Notes: generated by a model from the sequence alone, not told the origin. Shown: positions 39,201-48,527, numbered from the stretch's first letter. The stretch is 64,000 nt of DNA from Rhodeus uyekii (GCA_037043235.1 JAWRVZ010000078.1:1068001-1132000), one strand, 5' to 3'. Numbers and translations are program-made.

Positions 39201-42200
39201 ATCTTCGTTGATCACATGGTTGACGGGTTCGTGACGTGGCTTGTCGAGAACAACAAGTTTTATGGTGCCAGCTAATCACCTCACCAATACTGACCATATT
39301 AACACACACACACACACATACAGCTTCTCCAAGGCTGAACTCGGCTCAGGCTCCAACTCTCAACAGAAACGGTACCCAAAACATTCTAACATTCTCTATC
39401 TGTTGAGAAGTGCTGACAATATTAATCCTTACTCTATGGAAAACTACAGAAAAGTAAAGAAAGGTTTTTAACTAATAAAAAGCCTAACTTGATTATACAT
39501 CACTCTTTACAACTCATTCAAATAAGAAAAAGGAAAAAGAACATATGAAAAATAAGACAAAGAAAATAATATAGGTATAAATAGGAAAAATAAAATAATA
39601 TATATATGTGTAAATAGAAGAGACAAGAGATTTTGATTGTCCGCCTTCATTTGTAACCCAGAAACAAATTTTTTTTTTTCAGTTTTCTACTCTAAAAATT
39701 TACATTGGCCGAAATGTACGTCTTCTAATCCTAATTGATAGAGTGTGCTGATTGATATCAGCGCTTGTTTTTTTGCCATTGGTTTGTTGTGTCCCTATCT
39801 TTAAACAACCCTGTAGACTTTACAGAGTGCTTGACTCTTGCATTGTTAATACAAGATTTAAGAGTTGAAAAGCTGCACACTCCATCTATTAGGGTTAAAA
39901 GTGCTGTTCCCAAACATAGAACATGCTAGAAACAATAATCACAGCAATAGTGATCCAGCCATATATTCTTAAGTATTTGTCTAATTAAATCCAAACAGCA
40001 ATTTTTTTATGGTCTGGCAGTGAATTAAAGTGCCCCATTATGGTATTTTAAAGGTTCCTGATTATTATTATTTTTTGCTGAGCTCCTACAATTTTTTTTA
40101 CATGCTACCAAGGTCAAAACAACACTTTAATTTTCTCTTAATGTACAATGCACATCACCTAATTTCTCAAAGAGTTTGAAAATAGTTATTTTTAAGATTC
40201 ATTCTGTCTAAATCCCTCCTTTCTGAGAGCATACTCTGCTCTGATTGGTCAGACAGCCTAGTTTCTTGTGATTTTATCTACTGCATACGGCGCAGGTTGG
40301 AAAGGAAACCTTTATTACCATGTCTGAATTTCATCGCCGGAGGCACTTGTGTGTGTATATATAGTGATACAAACAGGAATGGTATTTTTCCATATCAATC
40401 CAAGTCCAAGTCCAAGTCCTTTGGAGATGTAGCAAAGTGGATTTGCAGCGCTGAAAACAGCATCTTCTCGACATGTCAACATTTACATGTATGTGTTTTG
40501 CATCCAAACTGACACAAAAGAGGAACAAAACATTCATCAAAGAGCCAACAATTGTTGTAGTACACAATGCATGGTTTATTAGACAACTAGATTAGGATAC
40601 CAGCTAGAGAAGAGGAGAAATGCAGTGGAGATTATTTCATTGTTTCATTTTGTGTGTATGAGAGAGAGAGAGAATAATTTATTGTCCCTTACGGGAAAAT
40701 TGTTATCACACACTGTCATACAGTACACGCTCACAAAGGAAGAAGAAGAAAAAAAACAAAACAAAAAAAAAAACATATATCCACATAAAGCAAAACATGC
40801 ATAAATACATGTGAAAGTTCAGTTTTGTAAGCTGTTAAGTATTGAGATGGCATTTGGAACAAAACTCTTTTTAAAGCGAGCCCTTCTCCATGTCAGAGTC
40901 CTGTACCTTCGCCCGGAGGGCAGGAGAGTGAAGTGGAGGTTGAGGGGGTGTTCTGGGTCTGTTATTATGTTCTGTGCAAGGCGGGCTATTGCTCTGTCGT
41001 TGAGCTCTGAGATGTTGGGTGTAGGGGAGTGTATTATTTTTGAGGCTATGTGTGTTATTTTATTCAGTTTATTTTTGTTGGTGACTGACAGCATGGTGTA
41101 AAAACTAGTGGAGCAATATAACAGAATGGGCTGAATAATGCTTGTGTACAGTAATAACAGAAGGTGAGGGGCAATGTAAAGGGAACTGAGTTTTCGCAGG
41201 GCATGAAGACATTGTTGTGAGCGTTTATGGATGTCTGTTATATGATGATCAAAAGTGAGCTTGTTATCCAAGATGAGTCCAAGATATTTGAATTTCTCAA
41301 CCCTTTCTATGATGTTGCCATGGATGGAGATCTGACTGAGACTGGGTGCATTAAAAACCAGTTCTTTTGTTTTCTCAACATTGAGATGGAGAAAATTGTC
41401 CGTGCACCAGTGTGTGAAGTGTGATATGGTGTCATGATAAGCAGTAATGGTAGTGTGATCTTTGAGGAGAGCCAGAATTGCAGTGTCATCAGAATATTTG
41501 TAGTATGTTGTAACAGGTGAAGGAGTAATATAGTCATTGGTGTAGAGTGTGTAGAGAAAGGGAGAGAGGACACAGCCTTGAGGAGCTCCGGTGTTGGTTA
41601 TGATGGTGTCCGATGTGACAGACCCGATCCTCACAGCCTGTGGCCTGTTGCTCAAGAAGCTGTGCATCAGATGGATGTGCTGGGGTGCAACACTGAGTTG
41701 TTGTAGTTTCTTTATCATCTGATGACGTTGGATTGTGTTAAAAGCTGAGCTTAAGTCCACAAAAAGAACTGCAGCAAAATTACCAGGTGTTTCCAGATGT
41801 TGAAGGAGGGAATGAAGGAGACATACAACAGCATCCTCCGTCCCTCGCCTGGCCTTATAAGCAAACTGATGTTTGTCCAGCTGTGGGTTGACAGTTGACA
41901 GGATGCTGCGCAGAATCAGTTTTTCATAGCATTTGCTTGCTATGGGTGTGAGAGCAACTGGTCTGTAATGGTTGAGTTCTGATGGACGGGGTTTCTTTGG
42001 TAGAGGAATGATGGTGGAATGTTTCCATAGAGTGGGCCACTGTGCTGTGCTGTATGACTCATACATTATGGGATAAAAAAACGGGGAGAGTTCCATTGCA
42101 CAAAGCCTGAGCACCCTGGCAGGGATGCCGTCCGGCCCCATGGCCTTACCAATTTCACACCAGCTCAGCTCCTGTCGAACATCCACCTCTGTAAAGGGAG

Positions 42201-44460
42201 GAGTTATTGGTGCATTTAAAGGGAGCCCGTTGAGTAGCTTATTGCAGACAGCCGAATAGTCAGTGATGTCAAATCTTGAGTTGAAGTCATTAAGACTTTT
42301 TGCAAAGGTTGTGGGATTAGTGATTGTGCTGTGATCTTGTTTCACATTCTGTCCCGTCAATATTTTTATTTTCTGGAAGGCTTGTTTTGTGTTCATTGTG
42401 GAAAACTCTTGTTCTATTTTCTCTTTGTATTTAAGTTTTCCTTTAATAATGTCATTTTTTTTCTGTCTGTCCAGTTCTTTGAGTGAAAGCCAATCCTTGC
42501 ATTTAAATGTTTTGTGTTTTTCAACAAGTTTTTGTTTAATCTGTGGAGTAATCCAAGGCCTACAGTTGGGGAAAGTTTTGTAGGTTTTTGTTGGTATACA
42601 GTTACTCACACAAAACTTGATATAGTCTGTTATAACTGAGTGTGCATTGGTTTAAGATTGTGGTGTGGTTAAATTTTTGCTTCTTGAAAGATTTGATGTT
42701 CTCTGTGGTTCAGCTGGAAGATGGCAGCTCATTCAATCAGAGAGGAACAGAGAGGGTAAAAGTTTTGGAGAGTAACTTTTTGCCTCATTGTGAGGGGGAA
42801 AAACAAGGCTTTGCGCATTCAGTGTCCCTGAACTGGCGGTTAGGAGCAAAAATGTTTAGTAGTGCGTTGAGGTAGAGAGGAGCAAACTAGTGTTTTAAGG
42901 TGTCAAAGGAAATGTTTAAATTTGTTATATAGGTATGTAACAGAAAGTGAGACTGGAATTGCTGGCCATTTTAATTTCCACCTTGTTTCGGGAGTTCAGA
43001 ATCAATTTTTTCTTTTAAGAGACAATCACTTTAGTTTCTCTAAAACTTTGCAGACCTTTTACATTTACAAAGAGCTATTGTTACGCTGGTTTTGGTGTGC
43101 GATGCGGAGATACTCGGAGAACACGAATATTGCAAACAAAACACTTTAATCAAAAAACTGGAAACATAAACGGCACGCGAGGGTGCAAAACTCGGAACAC
43201 AGAGGGAGAATACATCCACACACTAACTACCCCACAACACTGACAATTACTGACAAAGACATGATAACGCAGGAGGATTAAATGCATGAGGAAATTACAA
43301 ACAGGTGGAGAACTAAATGGGTAATTAAACTAAGACATCTACGGAAGCACATGAGGGACAAACATAAGGAACTAGACTAGACTGTGACAGCTATATTACA
43401 CACTGCATGAAAGTAAATGTTAAAAAAAGAAAAGCATATTGCACAGTAAAGTCCCCAGTGCTAAATTAACACTGCTCTGTGTGAAGATGGGAACCTCCAG
43501 CATGGTGTTGGTAATGTTGAAGCAGTGTTAGTTAATTAGACAATTGAGTGATGATTGAGCATTATTGAAGACACCTGATGATAACTGATGAACTACATCT
43601 GACTTCTTACCAAACCCTTAAATAAAAGACGACAATTCTCTCAAGATTAAACATCTCCACAAACCGCATTACCAGCTTCACTTATTACTACCAGTGAAAA
43701 TGATTATTGAAAAATGATGTTAGGTTTTCTTTGGCTGCTGTTGAAAATGATACAGTAATACTTACAGATGATAAAGAAGTCATTGTGTGTTAATATAATT
43801 CACTGATCTCATTCTCAAGTCTAATCTTTGATTTCATCGGTGATGTCTTATGAATATCACCTTGTTGATAATGGGAAGATGATAAAAATTGTTCACTTTT
43901 TTTGGACACAGAGACATCAATAATTAATCTCAACAATGGTGACATCATGCCTCAATTCGATCTGGGATCCATACGTTTATATTATGATGGCTCAAATAAA
44001 TTCAGACATTTAGTCTGAACTGGTTCTTGAGTTCAATCCACTGGTTCAGTTTATGAGAGTGGGAGATTATCAGTGAATAAACGTGTATTTTAATCTTTTT
44101 CAAACACTAAGCTTTTGTTTAATTTCAGAAGACTTGGAATACGTTGCGCTTGACTCATATAGTCCACTTTTGAGATACATTTATGGTGCTTTTCTGTCCT
44201 TTTTTAACGCTTGAATCTCCATTCATTGTGTTTTTGTATATAATTGCAGTCTTGTTTTGTGTTCAGCAGAAGAATGAAAGACAAATGGCTTTTTTTTAAC
44301 CGTTAGCTATAATGCAGTGAAGTACACCTAAAACTGATTGCGTTTATTTTTATTTAAACAGAGGTTAACTGACGTGTTCCGGCGATACGACACAGATCAG
44401 GACGGCTGGATCCAGGTGTCGTACGAGCAGTATCTCTCAATGGTCTTCAACGTGGTATAG
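24303..44460 (+). CDS. pdcd6: Programmed cell death 6 (ALG-2), penta-EF-hand protein
   Basis: ALG-2 is a cytosolic calcium sensor that dimerises and binds ALIX, Sec31A and TSG101 in ESCRT and COPII traffic. Six coding exons: 24303-24385, 29161-29222, 36785-36829, 38017-38175, 38409-38518, 44362-44460. Every border has AG/GT and the sum is 558 nt (185 aa). A Pro/Gln/Tyr-rich start (MAYHNQYRPPQYNSAPPDQG) precedes five EF-hands: loop 1 residues 30-41 (DKDRSGAISDTE), loop 2 67-78 (DRENKGGVNFNE), loop 3 97-108 (DRDNSGFIDKNE), loop 4 133-144 (DRQKRGQVAFDD) and loop 5 from 163 (DTDQDGWIQVSY). Loops 1 and 3 are canonical; 4 and 5 are degenerate, with 5 the dimer hand, as known in the family. The Gly115-Phe116 pair matches the ALG-2 dipeptide subject to alternative splicing. 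All key residues are present, so the gene looks functional. Confidence 0.97.
25067..27294. repeat. 26-bp minisatellite array in pdcd6 intron 1
   Basis: About 80 tandem copies of a 26-bp unit made of ATATATACTCACTCAAT plus CACTCACAC, or its variant ending CACACACAC. Left of it is (CA)n(TA)n at 25061-25103, and right of it a (CA)n of about 90 bp plus TATATATA. The plus strand of the unit has no TAA, TAG or TGA in any phase, which creates an 811-codon open frame (24970-27405) that is not a gene. The first few units carry G variants (CACGTATA, CACGCATA). Confidence 0.97.
27420..29160. other. pdcd6 intron 1, right part
   Basis: No exon, RNA gene or clear transposon end was found. A (CT)n tract lies at 28357-28378, and the sequence just before 29161 is the polypyrimidine tract of exon 2. 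Confidence 0.6.
29664..29802 (+). repeat. tRNA-derived SINE copy
   Basis: A tRNA-like head includes 'gctcaaacagtagagcg' (A-box region) and 'gagtttgattccc' (B-box region). It is followed by a tail 'cgttttggataaaagcttc' and 'aaatgcgtaaatgtaaat'. The same head and tail occur at 45751-45915, and the tail alone at 33801-33855. It lies in pdcd6 intron 2. Diverged boxes suggest an old copy, and it is not a functional tRNA. Confidence 0.75.
29803..32895. other. pdcd6 intron 2, no gene seen
   Basis: AT-rich single-copy-looking intron sequence. Short frames here have no recognisable motif, splice context or codon bias, and no RNA gene is apparent. Confidence 0.55.
32896..33000 (-). repeat. L2-type LINE 3' tail fragment
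   Basis: 'agtcaagtcacctttattta' and 'tgtttcaaagcagctttaca' match the 3' tail of the LINE at 48528-50186 in the same orientation. The body is absent (extreme 5' truncation). Confidence 0.75.
33415..33700 (+). repeat. dispersed repeat, copy of the 2084 family
   Basis: 'ccagtcttaagtgtaacacg' and 'tctaatatgatgatttggtg' match 2230-2275. More diverged than that copy. Confidence 0.6.
33801..33855 (+). repeat. SINE tail fragment
   Basis: 'gtcgctttggataaaagtgt' and 'ctgctaaatg' match the 3' half of the tRNA-derived SINE at 45751-45915. Confidence 0.65.
34000..35250. other. pdcd6 intron 2, no gene seen
   Basis: Several overlapping short frames occur around 34062-34611 on both strands. They contradict each other and have no recognisable domain, so none is called. 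Confidence 0.5.
35260..35730 (+). pseudogene. THAP-like zinc-finger remnant (possible transposase start)
   Basis: A 156-codon open frame. Its second half reads LCFFTPFPKLICLTCLR, then MLEWLTFILNPIPENYNP and SVYLCATHFTENSFQC. The spacing of a WLTFI-like segment, then a CxxHF pair and a trailing F resembles the second half of a THAP domain. The first C-x2-4-C pair is not clear. THAP domains occur in P-element- and Kolobok-type transposases and in host proteins. A copy of a dispersed repeat at 36150-36400 lies just downstream. No catalytic part was found and it lies inside a pdcd6 intron, so a decayed transposon is the likeliest reading; a chance frame is possible. Confidence 0.35.
36150..36400 (+). 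repeat. dispersed repeat, family of 525 and 40030
   Basis: Blocks 'gctgaccaatcacagc', 'ttttggaaggaggggc' and 'taaaagggcattatagcacc' recur in order at 525-732 (+) and 40030-40260 (-). Possibly the 3' part of the element carrying the THAP-like frame. Confidence 0.5.
37024..38016. other. pdcd6 intron 3, no gene seen
   Basis: No supported coding region, RNA gene or transposon ends. The frame at 37950-38201 overlaps exon 4 and simply reads through it. Confidence 0.6.
38892..39640 (+). mobile_element. Unclassified mobile element, copy B
   Basis: Inverted relative to copy A at 3925-4672. Begins TGTAGGGGATTTACAG with a unique left flank, and a possible LTR-like first segment runs to about 39179. 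Downstream a frame at 39241-39471 contains ANHLTNTDHIN, FSKAELGSGSN and NILYLLRSADNINPYSMENY, matching the frame in copy A although the frame is shifted near 39250. Conservation at protein level between two diverged copies suggests that the ancestral element coded here. It lies in pdcd6 intron 5. The class is unknown. Confidence 0.55.
40030..40260 (-). repeat. dispersed repeat, family of 525 and 36150
   Basis: Read on the minus strand, 'tgaccaatcagagcagag', 'gaaaggagggat' and 'ctttaaaataccataatgg' follow the same order as in the other copies. Confidence 0.55.
40668..42715 (-). mobile_element. LINE (non-LTR retrotransposon), 5' truncated
   Basis: A minus-strand LINE in pdcd6 intron 5. The reverse-transcriptase frame occupies 40819-42609. 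The 3' end runs to a (CT)n-type tail at 40660-40673 (plus-strand 'gagagagagaga'). No endonuclease domain is present; upstream of 42609 a frameshifted remnant reads NIKSFKKQKFNHTTILNQ, and identity seems to stop near 42715. Motifs suggest the Jockey/L2/CR1 group, but a precise clade was not assigned. Confidence 0.8.
40819..42609 (-). CDS. LINE reverse transcriptase, intact 596-codon frame
   Basis: RNA-dependent DNA polymerase of a non-LTR retrotransposon, which copies element RNA at the target site. Motifs in order: IGKAMGPDGIPARVL (153-167), PLPKKPRPSELNHYRPVAL (202-220), HQFAYKARRGTEDAV (247-261), the first catalytic block VLFVDLSSAFNTI (281-293), GAPQGCVLSP (341-350) and the catalytic KYSDDTAIL (371-379), where YSDD replaces the usual YADD. 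A C-terminal thumb-like region follows with FKYLGLILDNKLTFDHH. The frame has no internal stop, so the copy is fairly recent. The N-terminal endonuclease is missing, and the first Met is probably internal to the original protein. No host role is implied. Confidence 0.85.
   Translation of the reverse strand: MSNCIPTKTYKTFPNCRPWITPQIKQKLVEKHKTFKCKDWLSLKELDRQKKNDIIKGKLKYKEKIEQEFSTMNTKQAFQKIKILTGQNVKQDHSTITNPTTFAKSLNDFNSRFDITDYSAVCNKLLNGLPLNAPITPPFTEVDVRQELSWCEIGKAMGPDGIPARVLRLCAMELSPFFYPIMYESYSTAQWPTLWKHSTIIPLPKKPRPSELNHYRPVALTPIASKCYEKLILRSILSTVNPQLDKHQFAYKARRGTEDAVVCLLHSLLQHLETPGNFAAVLFVDLSSAFNTIQRHQMIKKLQQLSVAPQHIHLMHSFLSNRPQAVRIGSVTSDTIITNTGAPQGCVLSPFLYTLYTNDYITPSPVTTYYKYSDDTAILALLKDHTTITAYHDTISHFTHWCTDNFLHLNVEKTKELVFNAPSLSQISIHGNIIERVEKFKYLGLILDNKLTFDHHITDIHKRSQQCLHALRKLSSLYIAPHLLLLLYTSIIQPILLYCSTSFYTMLSVTNKNKLNKITHIASKIIHSPTPNISELNDRAIARLAQNIITDPEHPLNLHFTLLPSGRRYRTLTWRRARFKKSFVPNAISILNSLQN
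43079..43389 (-). mobile_element. Solo LTR (Gypsy-type) with GCTAT duplication
   Basis: 311 bp bounded by TGTTACG and TGTGACA on the plus strand (TG...CA), with perfect 5-bp duplications GCTAT at 43074-43078 and 43390-43394. Read on the minus strand it begins TGTCACAGTCTAG and carries GATTAAAG shortly before its 3' end, a likely poly(A) signal. No internal region remains, so it arose by LTR-LTR recombination. It lies in pdcd6 intron 5. Confidence 0.85.
43395..44361. other. pdcd6 intron 5, right end
   Basis: No exon before the last. 43440-43530 contains 'aacactgctctgtgtgaag', which looks like an interspersed-repeat block, and 44100-44300 resembles the 'dispersed 166' family. No gene is supported. 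Confidence 0.45.
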
Positions 44461-45060
44461 CACAACACAAGCAAGCCTGCACTCTCCTGTGCCAAACGCC
44501 AAATGTCCCTCCCCATGCGGTCTTCAGGAGAGACTAGTCACTACTACCCTCTACAGGACGACACGGGGATGGGATTTTTATGACTCTTCATTACGTCCGT
44601 CTGTCTGTTTGTTTGTCTGTTAGTAGCCAAATCATCATATTTCTGAACCATTATTATTGGAAGAATTATGGAATATCACTCTCTCTTTCTCTGTGTTTAA
44701 TGAATGTCGACATTGTGAAAATCATATTAAGACTCAGTTGCATGCTTTCTGATAAACCTTCTTAATGTCAAAGCATGAACTAATGTTTCTTTCTTTGGCT
44801 GAATTTATGTTTACAATGAAATACTGTGAGTGCAGGTTGTGTTTGCCATGATAAGATCCTTTTATTTGGATTGACTGTCAGCTCTTCCATATATTTGTAA
44901 AGAATTATATTTTTAATCTGCACAATAATGTAATTCAACCTTTTATTTTAGGAAGGAGGTACATATGCTTTTGTATGCCTTTTTCATGCATGATGCCTTA
45001 CAACTGTTAAAATAACAAAAAAGAAACTGTTTTATTAAAAACTGGAACATGTTTGAACAT
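44461..45060 (+). terminator. pdcd6: pdcd6 3' UTR and poly(A) signal
   Basis: Non-coding after TAG 44458-44460. The variant signal ATTAAA at 45034-45039 is followed by a GT-rich stretch ('gtttgaacatgagtcttc'), giving a 3' UTR near 590 bp. Confidence 0.6.
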
Positions 45061-45750
45061 GAGTCTTCAATTTGTATGTGCGTCTTATCATGAATGCGGC
45101 TCATGAGCTATTTGAACAATTTGTGATTCTAGATTAATTGCCAAGAGTCTGACAGGACACAAATGATAAATGAGTCATTAACTGTATGAAATATGATCAA
45201 GAAATATTTTTTTTTTCATCTAAGGATGTTCTCTATATATTGTAAAATTCTACCCCCTAGTGCGTAGTTTTGTGCAATGCATGCTAAATATATTTCTGCC
45301 TTAGCAATCTATTAAAATAATAGCAGTCTGTGAAATCCTGAAAAAGGATTTTATGGTCCTGTGAGTTGATGCCGTTCAAGTTGCAATTGATTTCCTTTGC
45401 ACGGAAAGAAGAGATGATAATGAACTTGTGTGGTTAGTTTGACTGTTATAATAAGGAGAAATTTCCCTCTCCCCAAATTAAGCACATGGTTGGTTGTAGA
45501 TCGAGGCCTGTCGGTGCAGCTGCGTCAGCCCTGGGTCGGAGGGGCCATGCGAAGAAGAGGGAAGGATCTGTGTGAGGGCTTTTTAACCTCTGATGATGGT
45601 TTCTCCTCCCAGGGGTCAGTTAGCCAATGGTAACTCAAGCTTTTGAAGGGCGAAAAAGATCTCGATCTTGGTAATTTGCATATGTAATTAGATTGGATGT
45701 TGATGTAGAAACTATTACTAAACTCTAAACTAAACTAAACTGATTGATCT

Positions 45751-45915
45751 TTCCTGTAGCTCAATCAGTAGAGAATTGGTGTTTACAACGCTAAGTTCAT
45801 GGGTTTGATCCCAGGGAAATCAAGAACTGATTCAATGTGTTCTTTGATGTGCAATGTAAGTCGCTTTGGATAAAAGCGTCTGCCAAATGTAAGCGTCTGA
45901 ATAAATGTAAACGTA
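45751..45915 (+). repeat. tRNA-derived SINE, fullest copy
   Basis: Head 'cctgtagctcaatcagtaga' contains an A-box-like TAGCTCAATCAGTAG, and 'gggtttgatccc' a B-box-like element, 33 bp apart as in tRNAs. The body continues with 'gtaagtcgctttggataaaa' and 'gcgtctgccaaatgtaa'. Copies lie at 29664-29802 and, tail only, 33801-33855. I recall this SINE type from cyprinid genomes. Confidence 0.8.
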
Positions 45916-47061
45916 TTAAAGATTGTTCTGATACTAATGTGTTGCATAGGTATCAATATGTAATATACACAAAAACAAATTCAAAGATACCAAACATGGT
46001 GTAGGTGAGTTTATTTTAATTGTTGGTTTTATCGTAAAGCATGCATAAAACAAATACAATACAAGAGGCACTATACAAGACGGTAATACCACAGTGTCCT
46101 GGGATGCATGTTGAGCATAGGTTTCCAATAAATTAAAGTGGAAGAATCCTTTTTATGGGCATTGTGCATGTTTCAACATGTGGTGAACAGCACATTCCAG
46201 AGCCCAGTTTATGGCGGCCCTTCTCTGTCGGTAGCAGTGGAAAAGATTTGCTCATTTTGATTGGATCTTGGTGGACTAACTCAAACAAACCATCTAGAAC
46301 CTTCAGATAAAGATGCTAGGACAACAGCCAGACGCCTCTTAGAGCGCTGTAAGACCTCTGGTACCAAGCTAGGGAGGGTCAGGACTTCTCATTGGTTCAA
46401 ATGTAGATTCTACCCTTCACTCTTCTAGAGACTAATTCCTAAGGGTTTAGTCTGTGTCTCCCAAACAAAATTCCTCAGGAACTTCAGATGCAGCAGTAGT
46501 GGGTGAAGATCACAATGATCCATCCAAATCCATTCATAACTATGTTTGGAGACTTTAAAACTGATCTAAACTACACACATCCATTTCAAATGTATTGAGA
46601 TATGTTAGTATTTTCACTGGCAGCTATTTGTATTTCAACATCTTACACAAATGCAGTTGTTTATGTGTAAATTAATGAATGCGAATGATAGTTCATCTTG
46701 TTCCATCTTGTTTGAATTGTGTTAGTTTTTTAAACTAATTAATCATAAATAATTTTTTCTTTGTGTTTATTTGATTCCCATTCAAGACATTTTGATAAGA
46801 ATGACTGAAAAACACTGGTTTAGAATATTTAGAATATTGAACATTACTATAAGGTATTCTGGTGGTGGTTTGGAAAGTAAGAAATCCACTGGTGAAACTT
46901 TAAAGACACTTCAGAAACTTCTGACTGTGTTTTGTGCAAATGAGTTCCACAGGAGAAAGAAGGGTGGGCACAATGTGTGTGTCCTCTCTGATGTCAGCAG
47001 CTAAACACAGCATTAGAATAAAGAAACAACAAATTGCAATCGCCTCTTCATCAGTTAAAAA
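45916..47061. other. No gene supported
   Basis: Intergenic sequence between the SINE and the Gypsy element. Short frames without motifs; nothing could be assigned. Confidence 0.6.
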
Positions 47062-47503
47062 TGTCACGGTTTATGAATACATTGTTTCCTGCTTGTCTTG
47101 TGTCACTGTTGTGATGTTTGTGTGTCAGTAGGTGTGCTCCAAGCCACTTGGATAATCAGCGTCGGCAGCTGTCACTCATCACCACACCTGCTGCAGCTCA
47201 TTAACTCACCTACATATACTCACTCACTTCTCATCTCCATTGTCAGATCGTTGTTGATGTCTCCATGGTGTGTGTCACTCCTGTTCGTGTGTTCCAGTCT
47301 TGCCTCAGTTCCTGTTCCTGTCTTTGTGGATTGTTCACCGTCTGGATTGTCTTCACCCGCACTCGTCACTTCACCATCGCACCGGATCGTCTCAGTCCCT
47401 GCGCCATTCCGTGACCCGTCTCTCAGTGACTAATTGACTCATTTTCCATTATTTCAATAAACACCTTTTCACCTGCATTTGCTTCCAGTGATTCATCATG
47501 ACA
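47062..47503 (+). repeat. Gypsy 5' LTR (442 bp)
   Basis: Begins TGTCACGGTTTATG and ends TCATCATGACA. A TATA-like TATACT lies at 47215-47220 and AATAAA at 47456-47461. The 3' LTR (53417-53743 plus 55140-55253) is 441 bp after removing the insertion and agrees over the first ~190 bp without change, with a few substitutions and a 1-nt gap further on. Confidence 0.92.
47242..47252 (+). promoter_or_regulatory. Candidate transcript start / self-primer in LTR
   Basis: GTCAGATCGTT here is the exact reverse complement of 47505-47515 just after the LTR. It lies 27 bp downstream of the TATA-like TATACT (47215), where a transcript start is expected. This is the geometry of Tf1/sushi self-priming. The same sequence recurs in the 3' LTR at 53597-53607. 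Confidence 0.6.
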
Positions 47504-47504
47504 G

Positions 47505-47515
47505 AACGATCTGAC
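47505..47515 (+). promoter_or_regulatory. Primer-binding site complementary to own LTR
   Basis: AACGATCTGAC begins 1 nt after the LTR, where LTR elements keep their primer-binding site. No match to a common tRNA 3' end (which would begin TGG) is evident. Perfect 11-nt complementarity to 47242-47252 suggests self-priming. Confidence 0.6.
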
Positions 47516-47584
47516 CAAGGCATGGAAGCAGCAGGCAATCTATCGTAATCTCTGGAAGATTTTATCAATCGCAGTATTCATCGC

Positions 47585-48472
47585 ATGGACTCACAAGAGC
47601 AAAATCTCAACGAGACGGGTCGCGCTGTTCAAGCTCTGGTAGCGCAGGTGTCCGAGCTCACCCAGCAGTTCCAACTTCTACGTGCTCCCACTGCGCCACC
47701 CACACCGGCCATTCTCCCCACACCTCCGGAGAGCGCCTCCCAGTCAGAGCCCCGCCTACTGGTCCCGGAGCCTTATTCAGGTGAACCAAATTACTGCAGA
47801 GCCTTCCTCACCCGTTGTTCAATGCACTTTTCTCTTCAGCCTCGGACATTCAACACTGAACAAGCCAAGGTGGCATTCGTCCTGACGCTGCTGACTGGGA
47901 GGGCGTCGCTATGGGGAACGGCGGTGTGGGAAAATCAAGATCCGTGCTGCGCCTCGTTCCAGAAACTCTCTGAAGAGATGAGGCGAGTGTTCGACCGGGC
48001 CGTTTCCGGGAGGGAAGCGGCCAGAATGTTGGCGGATCTTCGCCAAGGAGAAGGATCAGTTTCTGACTTTTCTATCGAATTTCGGACTTTGGCGGCGGAG
48101 AGTCAATGGAACGAGGAAGCGCAGTGGGACATGTTCCTGCATGGGTTGGCTGACCGCGTCCAGAAGGAGATTTATACTCTGGACCTTCCTACTTCTCTCA
48201 ATGGACTTATAGAGCTGGCTCTGAGAGTTGATGCTCGTTTGACCAGGGCTGAGCGTAGGACACTTCCTAACCGCATTTCTGGAGTTACAGAGAGTTCCCG
48301 TTTCAGCGGAGGGGACGCGGTCAGCCCCGCCCACGATCACGAACCCATGCAGGTAGGGCGAGCTCGGCTTTCCCGGGAGAAGGAGAGGCGGAGATCTCAG
48401 GGCCTCTGCCTGTACTGTGGAGGAGCCGGGCACTTCGCTTACAACTGTCCGGTAAAAGGCCAAGCCCGGTAG
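47585..48472 (+). CDS. Gypsy Gag with zinc knuckle
   Basis: 295 residues, a capsid-nucleocapsid protein that packages element RNA. The start MDSQEQNLNETGRAVQALVAQ is coiled-coil-like. A proline-rich stretch follows, then the capsid fold typical of Ty3/Gypsy gag (PEPYSGEPNYCRAFLTRC and a central FVLTLLTGRASLWGTAVWE). Near the C-terminus CLYCGGAGHFAYNC (275-288) is a CX2CX4HX4C zinc knuckle. The frame is intact and stops before the LINE insertion. In intact relatives protease-pol would follow. Confidence 0.88.
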   Translation: MDSQEQNLNETGRAVQALVAQVSELTQQFQLLRAPTAPPTPAILPTPPESASQSEPRLLVPEPYSGEPNYCRAFLTRCSMHFSLQPRTFNTEQAKVAFVLTLLTGRASLWGTAVWENQDPCCASFQKLSEEMRRVFDRAVSGREAARMLADLRQGEGSVSDFSIEFRTLAAESQWNEEAQWDMFLHGLADRVQKEIYTLDLPTSLNGLIELALRVDARLTRAERRTLPNRISGVTESSRFSGGDAVSPAHDHEPMQVGRARLSREKERRRSQGLCLYCGGAGHFAYNCPVKGQAR

Positions 48473-48527
48473 TAAGTATGAGGCTACTATCGGGTGGGAT
48501 CTCCGCCGAGAAGACCTCATCCACATG

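Noticed and set aside
45751..45830. tRNA gene
   Set aside because: A- and B-box-like elements are present but the body continues into a SINE tail found at other loci, and the tRNA arms do not pair well. It is a SINE head.
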